DNA of 64,000 bases from Sphingobacterium sp. ML3W (GTDB lineage Bacteria > Bacteroidota > Bacteroidia > Sphingobacteriales > Sphingobacteriaceae). Under the pieces are notes generated by a model. The model was given only the letters and a program-made list of their open reading frames with translations, was not told where the DNA came from and ran no database searches. A program made the position numbers and the translations under genes. The stretch is from NCBI RefSeq assembly GCF_029542085.1, contig NZ_CP107036.1, forward strand, positions 2,170,001 to 2,234,000, given 5' to 3'. This document shows, in pieces, positions 1-7,923 of the stretch (position 1 is its first letter; the number at the start of each line of letters is the position of its first letter).

Positions 1-1
1 T

Positions 2-979
2 GCAATACCTTATCTGGAGCAAATGGCACTCAAAGCGCAACAGATCACGCAACGGCGATTTGGCAAGACCATCCAGCTTTATGCGCCACTGTATCTCAGT
101 AATGAATGTCAGAATATCTGCACCTACTGTGGGTTTAGCATGGACAATAAGATTAGACGGAAAACACTGAACAACACAGAATTACTACTGGAAGCGATGG
201 CTCTCAAATCCATGGGTGTCAACCATGTATTGCTGGTCAGTGGGGAAGCAAACAAAACTGTGGAAATCAATTATTTCTTAAATGCAATTGAACTGCTGAA
301 ACCTCATTTCTCCCAAATATCGATCGAAGTCCAGCCCCTAGAACAGGAAGAGTATCAATTATTACAGACCGCAGGGGTATATGCTATTTTAGTCTATCAA
401 GAAACTTATCATCGGGACGTGTATAAGAAATACCACCCGAAAGGGAAGAAATCTAATTTTGATTATCGCCTTGACACCCCCGACCGCATCGGACAGGCCG
501 GCATTCATAAAATTGGATTGGGGGTATTACTCGGATTAGAGGATTGGCGTGTAGATAGCTTCTTTACGGCTGCTCATATCGCGTATTTGCAAAAACAGTA
601 TTGGCAAACCCGGTATTCCATTTCCTTTCCAAGGCTGCGACCGGCCGAAGGCTCTGTAGCACCCAATTTCCATCTTTCAGACAAGCATTTGCTCCAATTG
701 ATCTGTGCTTACCGCTTATGGAACGAAAATCTGGAAATCTCAATTTCCACCCGGGAAAATGAAAGCTTTAGGGATCATATCATTCCTATCGGGGTGACAA
801 CAATGAGTGCAGCCTCCAAAACAAACCCCGGTGGCTATGTTGTAGATCCACAAGCCCTGGAGCAATTTGAGGTCAGTGACGAACGGGATATGGAAACCAT
901 AAAAAATCAAATCCGAAAAATGGGATACGACCCGGTGATGAAAGACTGGGAAAGCAATTACTCAGGGTTAGTACGTTAG
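2..979 (+). CDS. thiH: 2-iminoacetate synthase ThiH (5'-truncated by window edge)
   Basis: Radical SAM tyrosine lyase that cleaves tyrosine to dehydroglycine (2-iminoacetate) and p-cresol, supplying the glycine-derived part of the thiamine thiazole. The frame is open to base 2. The 318 residues after the first internal ATG (base 23) are short of the roughly 370 of a whole ThiH, so the N-terminus lies outside the window. The [4Fe-4S] motif CxxxCxxC is seen as CQNICTYC (Cys29, 33, 36 counted from that ATG), followed by a TIM-barrel-like sequence and a C-terminal block (SISTRE, TTMSAASKTNPGGY) typical of ThiH. Cytosolic. A thiF-like gene follows after 4 bases on the same strand, so this is the distal part of a thiamine operon; thiS, thiG and others are presumably to the left (inference). 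Confidence 0.93.
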   Translation, partial: AIPYLEQMALKAQQITQRRFGKTIQLYAPLYLSNECQNICTYCGFSMDNKIRRKTLNNTELLLEAMALKSMGVNHVLLVSGEANKTVEINYFLNAIELLKPHFSQISIEVQPLEQEEYQLLQTAGVYAILVYQETYHRDVYKKYHPKGKKSNFDYRLDTPDRIGQAGIHKIGLGVLLGLEDWRVDSFFTAAHIAYLQKQYWQTRYSISFPRLRPAEGSVAPNFHLSDKHLLQLICAYRLWNENLEISISTRENESFRDHIIPIGVTTMSAASKTNPGGYVVDPQALEQFEVSDERDMETIKNQIRKMGYDPVMKDWESNYSGLVR

Positions 980-983
980 ATCG

Positions 984-1694
984 ATGAAAGAGGATCTTAT
1001 TTTTGAACGGTATAGCCGACAGATTTTTATAGAGGAAATCGGTGTCGAGGGGCAACGAAAAATCATGAATTCCAAGGTGCTTATTGTAGGTGCTGGTGGA
1101 TTGGGAAGCCCCGTTTTACAATATTTAGCTGCTGCTGGCATCGGTAGGCTTGCCTTAGTTGACTTCGACAAGGTAGAACTACATAACCTCAATAGGCAGG
1201 TGATCCATAGCGAAAAGCAGTTACATGTCAGTAAAACAAAAAGTGCAGCCGATTACATCGAGCAACATAATAGTACCATTGACTTTCAACCGATGCAGCT
1301 GAAGCTCGAGGCTGGCAATGCAACAGAAGTCTTAGCACCCTATGACATCGTTGTGGATTGCTGCGACAACTTTAAGACGCGTTATCTGCTCAATGAAACC
1401 TGCATCAGGCTGAACAAGCCATTGGTATATGGAAGTATATATGGATTCGAGGGGCAATTGGCTGTATTTAATTATAAGGGCAGTAAACATCTCCTAGACC
1501 TCTTTCCGACAGTTCCTCCTCCCGAACAAGTACCCAACTGTGATAAGAATGGCGTATTGGGGCCACTACCAGGTATAATAGGGAGCATGATGGCTATGCA
1601 GGTGCTCAAAATGGCTGCCGGGTTACCGGTAGACTGTAATCAATTAACTATTGTAGATACATTGCATTGGCGCTTTACAAAGCTTTCTTTTTAA
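984..1694 (+). CDS. thiF: ThiF/MoeB/HesA-family E1-like adenylyltransferase
   Basis: Activates the C-terminal glycine of the sulfur carrier ThiS by adenylation during thiazole synthesis (family knowledge; the thiH neighbour favours ThiF over MoeB). Visible are the nucleotide-binding loop GAGGLG (36-41), the DxxxLHNLNRQ region (60-71), the DCCDNF block (125-130) and the PNCDKNGVLGPLPG block with the candidate catalytic Cys186. At 236 residues it is a little shorter than E. coli ThiF. The zinc-binding CxxC pairs of MoeB/ThiF are absent: the first site reads KHLLDLFP instead of CYRCLFP, and the C-terminus ends without Cys. It starts 4 bases after thiH and is probably cotranscribed with it. Confidence 0.88.
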   Translation: MKEDLIFERYSRQIFIEEIGVEGQRKIMNSKVLIVGAGGLGSPVLQYLAAAGIGRLALVDFDKVELHNLNRQVIHSEKQLHVSKTKSAADYIEQHNSTIDFQPMQLKLEAGNATEVLAPYDIVVDCCDNFKTRYLLNETCIRLNKPLVYGSIYGFEGQLAVFNYKGSKHLLDLFPTVPPPEQVPNCDKNGVLGPLPGIIGSMMAMQVLKMAAGLPVDCNQLTIVDTLHWRFTKLSF

Positions 1695-1709
1695 AACATT
1701 GCTTCACGG

Positions 1710-1730
1710 GCTCTCCCACCTGCGGGGAGC
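1710..1730 (+). terminator. Possible terminator hairpin after thiHF
   Basis: GCTCtCCC and GGGGAGC can pair around a six-base loop 16 bases after the thiF stop, followed by TTCTCCTT rather than a clean T run. Weak. Confidence 0.3.
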
Positions 1731-1831
1731 TTCTCCTTAAAATTAAAATTCATTTAAAACAGGTGTCTGCAAACAATATTTTCTAATTTTAGTTTATATT
1801 AGCAAGCTAAATGTCAACTATACAATCTGGA

Positions 1832-3073
1832 ATGAAAAAAGTAATTTATCCATTACTATCACTCGCTTTATTACCTTTATTTTCAATTGCCCAAGAGACA
1901 AAAATCACCGCTGATGATCTCTTTGCCAAAGCACGTAAGGTCGCTTTTGATTCAAAAGACTACCCGCAGGCCATTCAATTATCGAAACAGGCGCTTCTAC
2001 AGGCACCAGAATATACCGACATCAGCATCTTTCTGGGACGCCTCTATACCTGGTCAGATAAGATTGATTCAGCCCGGACGCTCTTTAATGAGCTAGATAA
2101 GAAGAACACAAAAGATGAAGACTTTTTTCTCGCCTATGCAGCGCTGGAATACTGGAATGACCAGGCCGAAAAAGCAAGCCAGCTAACCGACAAGGGATTG
2201 GATTTTCACCCCCAATCGCAAGATCTCCTGTTGTTGAAAGCCAAGATCAACTACAGCGCCAATCACTACGAGATCGCCGAAAATGCGGTGCATCAACTCC
2301 TCAAGATCGACCCAAAAAATGCGGAAGCGCGATCTTTAGCCAAAAACATTGAGGAATATACCGCTAAAAACGCCATCGGTCTAACCTATAATTTCGTCTA
2401 TTTTGACAAACAGTTTGACAATAACTGGCATATCGTTGGCTTAAGCTATAAACGTGCTACTCCCATCGGATCTGTGATCTTTCGGACAAATTATGCAAAT
2501 AAGTTTGCGGAGAATGGTGTACAGTTTGAAATGGAAGCTTATCCACGTCTATCCAAAATATTTTACCTCTATGTAGGAGCAGGTTACTCCAATAATGTAG
2601 GCATATTTGCCAAATATCGTACAGGTGTCTCCTTATACGCCAACTTACCACATAGTTTTGAAGGGGAAATCGGATACCGACAGCTTTATTTCAGTGACAA
2701 TATCTGGATGTATACGGCTTCTGTCGGAAAGTATTACCAAAACTTCTGGTTCAATCTCAGGACATACCTCACACCCGGTGAAGAGAACATTTCCCAATCT
2801 TATACCGGAACTGTGCGTTACTATACAAAGGGTGCGAACGACTATTTCGGGTTTAGCGCGGGAACAGGTTTGAGCCCCGAGGAAAACCGAAATAATCTAT
2901 TGGATAATGCACCATACAAATTAAAGACATTCAAAGTAGGTGCTGAGTACAATTTTTCTGTCAAACAAAGTAATCTATTTTCGATCTCAGGCACCTATTA
3001 TAACCAAGAATTCCGACAAAAAGAAAAAGGAAATCAACTGGATATCATCCTAGGTTATATCCGCAAATTTTAG
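1832..3073 (+). CDS. TPR-containing YaiO-family outer membrane beta-barrel protein
   Basis: Predicted outer membrane protein with a periplasmic TPR part and a C-terminal barrel, an arrangement like exopolysaccharide exporters such as PgaA. I prefer the ATG at 1832 (MKKVIYPLLS, a clean signal peptide ending SIAQ) over 1811. Residues of about 25-185 are helical repeats with TPR spacing (FLGRLYTWSDKIDSA, FLAYAALEYWNDQAEKA, LLLLKAKINYSANHYEIAE). From about 190 the sequence alternates aromatic and polar residues as beta strands and ends in an aromatic residue (YIRKF), as barrels do. It matches the YaiO outer membrane family. The gene runs tail to tail with the glycosyltransferase-sulfatase gene and their stop codons overlap, so it probably belongs to that polysaccharide system although on the other strand. 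Export role is inferred. Confidence 0.85.
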   Translation: MKKVIYPLLSLALLPLFSIAQETKITADDLFAKARKVAFDSKDYPQAIQLSKQALLQAPEYTDISIFLGRLYTWSDKIDSARTLFNELDKKNTKDEDFFLAYAALEYWNDQAEKASQLTDKGLDFHPQSQDLLLLKAKINYSANHYEIAENAVHQLLKIDPKNAEARSLAKNIEEYTAKNAIGLTYNFVYFDKQFDNNWHIVGLSYKRATPIGSVIFRTNYANKFAENGVQFEMEAYPRLSKIFYLYVGAGYSNNVGIFAKYRTGVSLYANLPHSFEGEIGYRQLYFSDNIWMYTASVGKYYQNFWFNLRTYLTPGEENISQSYTGTVRYYTKGANDYFGFSAGTGLSPEENRNNLLDNAPYKLKTFKVGAEYNFSVKQSNLFSISGTYYNQEFRQKEKGNQLDIILGYIRKF

Positions 3074-6000
3074 TCTTTCTTCAAAGAACCGAAATAATTG
3101 GCATAAACACTGTCGGGAAGCAATCTCTTTTGGGTATAAAACAATTTGTTCTTGCGCTTAAACAATTCAAAGCGCTTGGACAATTCTTCTTTTGCATTAT
3201 CCGGGGCGATATCTTCATTGAGTGTGCCATCCAGTTGATATAATTGGCCCTCAGAAAGATGATAATTACCACGCACAAAGTCAATCAGTTGATTCTTGCT
3301 CTGCATCATGGCAATCCCCGCTCCTTTTGCTGATGCACCTTTATCAAGTCCCTGACCGATCCAAGTTACTTGAGCTGGAGTTTTTAATGCAAAATTTTCT
3401 CTATAATAGGCCAGTAATGAAGGGGCAATGTCAAAATGGCTCACAAAATTGTGAAAGGTCTTTGCTTCTTTTAGCAGTGGCGAATAAATCAATAGTGGCA
3501 CATGATAACGGTCGATTTTGCTTTGTAAAGGTATCTCTGGCATGGCGTGATCCCCAGTGATAATAAAAATGGTATTCGCAAAATCCGGTCTTTTTTCATA
3601 TTCCTTAAAAAACTGTGCCATCGCATCGTCCAAATTTAAAATTGAAACAAGCTGTGTCCGGTTCTCCATGGCCAACTTTTTTTGTGTCGGCGACAGCTCC
3701 ATAGATGCGATTCGTTGATCAAATAACTGCTCATAATGGGCTACATTATTAATTAAAAAAGGATTGTGTGTCGATAGCGTCAGCAGGACATGGAAATAGG
3801 GATTCTCCTGCACTTTCTGTACTTCAAGTAATTTGCTAAATACGGCTTGGTCTTCATATCCCCAACTTTCACCTCCTTTTTCCGGTAACTTCTTATATGG
3901 TGGATCAAAAGCCTCCTGGTCAATGAGCCTATCAATTTTGTTATAGTCCATGAATTTTTTCATGAAATCGAAATTAGAATGCCCACCATAGAAAAATCCT
4001 GTATTGAACCCGTTATGCTTTAGAATGTTGAACAGATTAAAGTTATCCGGCAAGGTATCCTGCTCAAGGAAACCATGCATAGCGAAAGGCAATGAGCCAG
4101 TTAATGTAGGTAATACGGAAAATGTCCTTCCCGAGGAGCTCATATTATTATCCCAATACAAGGATTGTTTTTTTAACTTACCTATAAATGGTGTAAAGTT
4201 GCCGATGTAACCATTTTCCGAACTATAGGCGTGTCCCAAACCTTCAATAACAAGAATGACCAAATTCGGTGTCTTCGTTGTTTTGTTTAAATAGGCACCC
4301 AGAAAATCCTTGGTGTCTTCAGTTTTCAGAAAAGGAAATTTACTATCCAGTTCCTTCGGATCCGTATCATCTTGATCGAGTACCGCCAACATTCCGGGGT
4401 GCTCCGCCACATAATTGGATAAATTGGATTCAAAAAAATAACGCCATTTACTTCGACTTGCATTGGCCACAAATTCATCCTTTGCCGAAGCGCTTCCCAA
4501 GATCGAAGCTGAAGAAATAAAACAAGACACAAGACCTATTGACAAGAACGCAATCCCCACATAAGCCTTTTTAAAAGTCTGTTTATTGGCTATCCAGAGC
4601 GGAACCCAAGCGATCACAATCAGTAATAAAAGCAAAGCGATATTCGTAAAACTCAGCATACCGCTGGCTTCCAAAATCTGTTTCATCTCTTCGGAACTAT
4701 AATAAAATAGGTCCGCGCCAAGCAGATTTCGCGATTCCGCAAAATACAAAAACAGGATAAACTGAATGACAACGATTGCTACTAATGATACGACCAGCAG
4801 AAACTTCGACCAAAAGCTACTGAGGAACTGAAGCAATAAATACCCTACACCCACACCACCTAGCACCTGAAAGGCAAAGAGCAGGTTGTCTCCAAGAAGG
4901 TATTTCACTGCACCCACATCTGCAAGCTGAGCAAAACGTCGGTCATACCACCACCATTCTACCCCGATGGACAATATGTACAACACAAAGAAAACAGCCA
5001 TGACCGGACCTATGCCTTGAAATGCTAAGTTTAATCGCTTACCCAGGTATTTCCAAACGGACTCATTCGCCTCTTTTTGCTGAAAACCTTGTCTTGTCAT
5101 TTCACCCCAGCCATGCTGTTTACGAAAGTAATCAACTACCCCCTGTACACCAGCTTTGACAACAATGGGATGAAAATATAAAGGTTCAAGAATGGCTGTT
5201 GTGAGCAAGGTCGAGAGATCCCGTTTTTTTGTATAGACCTGATGGCTGACAAGATCAACCAAGATGGCATAGATTGAATATAAAATTCCAGAAGCCATGA
5301 CCAGCGCAAATAAGGCAAAGAAGAAGGGCCAGTTAATAATTCCTAAAATAAAAAAGATCACAAAGACAATGTATCCTGTAAATTCGACGATAGGTCCTAA
5401 AAACTCAAAGAAAAACCAGTAAGGCATACTGATCATACCAAAACGACCGTATTTGGGATTAAACATCAGTTTTCGATGCTTCCATAAGGTCTCCATGGTG
5501 CCTCTCATCCAACGATTGCGCTGTTTGCGCAGTACCTCTTTTGACTCCGGCACTTCCGTCCAACACAGGGGATCCGGAATATTAACGACTTCATAGGCTT
5601 GTTTTTGCTCTTCCATATAACGCCGCATACGCACTACGAGCTCCATATCCTCACCCACCGTATTTCTGTCATAACCACCACAGGCCAGAACGATCTGACG
5701 ATCAAAAGCACCAAAAGCACCAGAAATCAAAATCAATCCAGAAGCCCTGGACCAAGCCATTCGCCCCAAAATAAAGGCACGAATATATTCCAGCGCCTGC
5801 GTGCGGCCTAACCAGGACTTCGGAAGATTTACATCCGTCACAGATCCATTAACCACATTGCAGTTATTGGCCAAACGTATGACACCTCCACAAGCAATGA
5901 CACGTTTCTCTGTTTGTTCCAAAAAAGGCTTTGCCAATTTTAAGATTGCATCCTGTTCCAGAATACAATCCACATCGATACAAACGATATAGTCACCAGC

Positions 6001-6492
6001 AGAAATGTTAACCCCAACATTAAGTGCATCTGCTTTACCACCATTCTCTTTATCGACAACAATGAGTTTTTTAAAGGCTGGGTTTTTACTTTTATAGATT
6101 CCCCGAATTTCCTTGGTTTCAATATTCCCCTGGACAAAAAAAGAAGTAAGTTCGAGTTCATAAGCCACGATCAACTTTTCCATAGAATCATCCTTACTGC
6201 CATCATTCACAATAATAATTTCCAAATTATGGTAATAAAGAGATAATAAAGAGCGTACATTCTCGATAATGGTCATTCCCTCGTTGTAAGCTGGAGCAAT
6301 CAGGCTGAAGGTGGGAGCATTTGGATTTGTAGCAATAATACTATAATCGGTAAATGCGTTTTTATGTTTGTAACGAAAGACTGCTCCATAAGCATATAGT
6401 CCAATCCACGTATAGATAATAAATACGGTAGCAGAATACAGTAAAAATAGCCAAACTACAATTTCATATACAATATGGGAAAATTCTAACAT
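3070..6492 (-). CDS. Fusion of family 2 glycosyltransferase and LtaS-type sulfatase-fold transferase
   Basis: 1140-residue inner membrane protein with two catalytic halves. After one N-terminal membrane segment (about 9-35), residues 60-345 form a processive GT2 domain (PgaC/cellulose synthase type): APAYNEG, VNDGS (95-99), the DxD motif D173/D175, GGYDRNTVGED (272-282) and the QRNRW motif (324-328). Some six hydrophobic segments follow (about 355-420, 495-585, 613-662). Residues from about 740 form a periplasmic alkaline phosphatase/sulfatase-fold domain with the LtaS signature: Glu750 (VIE), nucleophile Thr790 in SSSGRT, STHNPF (His909) and TGDHA (Asp981, His982). LtaS relatives transfer glycerol phosphate or phosphoethanolamine, so I infer a polymerase that also decorates its product; the sugar is unknown. 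It overlaps the upstream HEAT gene by 7 bases, so translation is probably coupled. Confidence 0.9.
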   Translation of the reverse strand: MLEFSHIVYEIVVWLFLLYSATVFIIYTWIGLYAYGAVFRYKHKNAFTDYSIIATNPNAPTFSLIAPAYNEGMTIIENVRSLLSLYYHNLEIIIVNDGSKDDSMEKLIVAYELELTSFFVQGNIETKEIRGIYKSKNPAFKKLIVVDKENGGKADALNVGVNISAGDYIVCIDVDCILEQDAILKLAKPFLEQTEKRVIACGGVIRLANNCNVVNGSVTDVNLPKSWLGRTQALEYIRAFILGRMAWSRASGLILISGAFGAFDRQIVLACGGYDRNTVGEDMELVVRMRRYMEEQKQAYEVVNIPDPLCWTEVPESKEVLRKQRNRWMRGTMETLWKHRKLMFNPKYGRFGMISMPYWFFFEFLGPIVEFTGYIVFVIFFILGIINWPFFFALFALVMASGILYSIYAILVDLVSHQVYTKKRDLSTLLTTAILEPLYFHPIVVKAGVQGVVDYFRKQHGWGEMTRQGFQQKEANESVWKYLGKRLNLAFQGIGPVMAVFFVLYILSIGVEWWWYDRRFAQLADVGAVKYLLGDNLLFAFQVLGGVGVGYLLLQFLSSFWSKFLLVVSLVAIVVIQFILFLYFAESRNLLGADLFYYSSEEMKQILEASGMLSFTNIALLLLLIVIAWVPLWIANKQTFKKAYVGIAFLSIGLVSCFISSASILGSASAKDEFVANASRSKWRYFFESNLSNYVAEHPGMLAVLDQDDTDPKELDSKFPFLKTEDTKDFLGAYLNKTTKTPNLVILVIEGLGHAYSSENGYIGNFTPFIGKLKKQSLYWDNNMSSSGRTFSVLPTLTGSLPFAMHGFLEQDTLPDNFNLFNILKHNGFNTGFFYGGHSNFDFMKKFMDYNKIDRLIDQEAFDPPYKKLPEKGGESWGYEDQAVFSKLLEVQKVQENPYFHVLLTLSTHNPFLINNVAHYEQLFDQRIASMELSPTQKKLAMENRTQLVSILNLDDAMAQFFKEYEKRPDFANTIFIITGDHAMPEIPLQSKIDRYHVPLLIYSPLLKEAKTFHNFVSHFDIAPSLLAYYRENFALKTPAQVTWIGQGLDKGASAKGAGIAMMQSKNQLIDFVRGNYHLSEGQLYQLDGTLNEDIAPDNAKEELSKRFELFKRKNKLFYTQKRLLPDSVYANYFGSLKKD

Positions 6493-7553
6493 TTTTTCTC
6501 TTGCAAAGCGTGTTTAATAATCTGTATGAGTTGGTCGTAAGTATCCGTTGTTCGCGAAATTTCGTGCAAATAATCTGCTTCACCTAGAACAACAAGTACT
6601 TCTGCCGCCGAGATTTTAATCGATACCTCAGCATGATTCCACAATTGTTCCTTCAAAAAGTCTTCACTTTCCCTGCTCCGGGCTACTTTCATGGATTTAA
6701 GAATTTCAAGCTGCACTTCAATTGGCTGTTGATCGAAGCAGGTAATAAACTGTCTAATCGTCGTGTTGTTTTCTATGGCTTGCATCGTCCGTATAGCTTG
6801 CACACGAACAGGTATGGCTGGATGATCAAGCAAGTCATGGACTGCAGCGTACATTGGCATCAATCTAAATTTTCGGATCAGGCGCAAGGTAAATATAACG
6901 ACAGAATCATTTGTACTCTTTAACCAACTGTAAACCTGCACATCAGAAAGTTCAGGTATATGATGAATAGAGTACAGAAGTCGCAATTGCTGCCAGTCTG
7001 ATAGCGGTTTATCAAAATGCTCCAAAAATCCCAGACCTTCATAGCCCTGAAAACTTACCATAGCATACTGTGCTTCCTGATAAACCGCCGTACGATCATC
7101 ATTCAGCTTAGCCTTTATCTCCGGAATTGCCGCTTCAACATTCATCGCAGCCAGCTCCTGTATACCACCTGCAACGAGATAGGCTTTTCTTTGGCGTAGC
7201 TTTCGCCAGGCCTCATCTTCCAATTTAAATTCATAAAACAGGCCATTGATGGATTTTTTTGCCGCGCCGGAAAATTTTCGGTCCGAAGCAACCAATACAT
7301 CCAAGAAAAGCGCACGAAATGACGGTTCCTTGAGATGTTTGCCAAATTCCTGATCGTGTTTTGTATTCTTATCATTTCCCACAATCGTCTCTATAATTTT
7401 ATACTCGATAATCTGTCTCCAGGAATGTCGATTATGTAAGATCCTATAACTGTAAAAACTGTAGCCCAACACAGCAATAATCAGCAATAGCACTAGAACT
7501 AGGATGGCGATTATTGCTAGGATAAGCTCATGTAGGACGATATGCTGGGACAT
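6486..7553 (-). CDS. Membrane-anchored HEAT-repeat protein
   Basis: 355 residues: one N-terminal transmembrane helix (about 10-32), then a basic cytoplasmic stretch and helical HEAT-like repeats to the end (for example GGIQELAAMNVEAAIPEIKAKLND, VHDLLDHPAIPVRVQAIRTMQAI, LKEQLWNHAEVSIKISAAEVLVVLGE). No catalytic motif. HEAT repeats are protein-binding scaffolds. Encoded between a lone receiver protein (9 bases upstream) and the glycosyltransferase-sulfatase (7-base overlap), it could connect receiver phosphorylation to the glycosyltransferase at the membrane; that is inference from gene order. The distal stop/start overlap indicates one operon running from the kinase at 11838 to 3070. Confidence 0.82.
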   Translation of the reverse strand: MSQHIVLHELILAIIAILVLVLLLIIAVLGYSFYSYRILHNRHSWRQIIEYKIIETIVGNDKNTKHDQEFGKHLKEPSFRALFLDVLVASDRKFSGAAKKSINGLFYEFKLEDEAWRKLRQRKAYLVAGGIQELAAMNVEAAIPEIKAKLNDDRTAVYQEAQYAMVSFQGYEGLGFLEHFDKPLSDWQQLRLLYSIHHIPELSDVQVYSWLKSTNDSVVIFTLRLIRKFRLMPMYAAVHDLLDHPAIPVRVQAIRTMQAIENNTTIRQFITCFDQQPIEVQLEILKSMKVARSRESEDFLKEQLWNHAEVSIKISAAEVLVVLGEADYLHEISRTTDTYDQLIQIIKHALQEKKC

Positions 7554-7562
7554 GATCTAAGT

Positions 7563-7919
7563 CTATTTATTTGTTAAGCGTTTTATTCTCAGGATAAGCT
7601 CGTTTGGACTAAATGGTTTAACCATAAAATCTGAGGCACCAAGGTCGAAGGCCTCTACAACAACTTCCTCCTGCCCCATGCTTGACAGCACAATGACTGG
7701 AACTTTCTTTCCAATACGTTTTATCGCAGAAAGAATTTCAATCCCTGAAGCAAATGGCATCATGATATCGGTCACGACCAGATCAAATTCCGATTCTCCG
7801 ATCTTTTCAATAGCTTCCTGACCATTTCTGGTCAAAACAACTTCGTGTCCTTCTTTTACTAATTTGTGTTCTACGGTGCGCAAAATTAACTCGTCGTCTT
7901 CGGCAATTAAAATCAACAT
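7563..7919 (-). CDS. Single-domain response regulator (receiver only)
   Basis: 118-residue CheY-like receiver without an output domain. Visible: acidic pocket Asp8/Asp9, phosphoacceptor Asp51 in VVTDIMMP, SS at 79-80, Lys101 in VKPF. It lies 4 bases after the hybrid kinase stop and 9 bases before the HEAT gene, so it is probably the final receiver of the phosphorelay kinase REC domains, Hpt, then this protein. With no DNA-binding domain it should act by protein contact, the adjacent HEAT protein or the glycosyltransferase being the obvious candidates (inference). Confidence 0.93.
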   Translation of the reverse strand: MLILIAEDDELILRTVEHKLVKEGHEVVLTRNGQEAIEKIGESEFDLVVTDIMMPFASGIEILSAIKRIGKKVPVIVLSSMGQEEVVVEAFDLGASDFMVKPFSPNELILRIKRLTNK

Positions 7920-7923
7920 ACTC

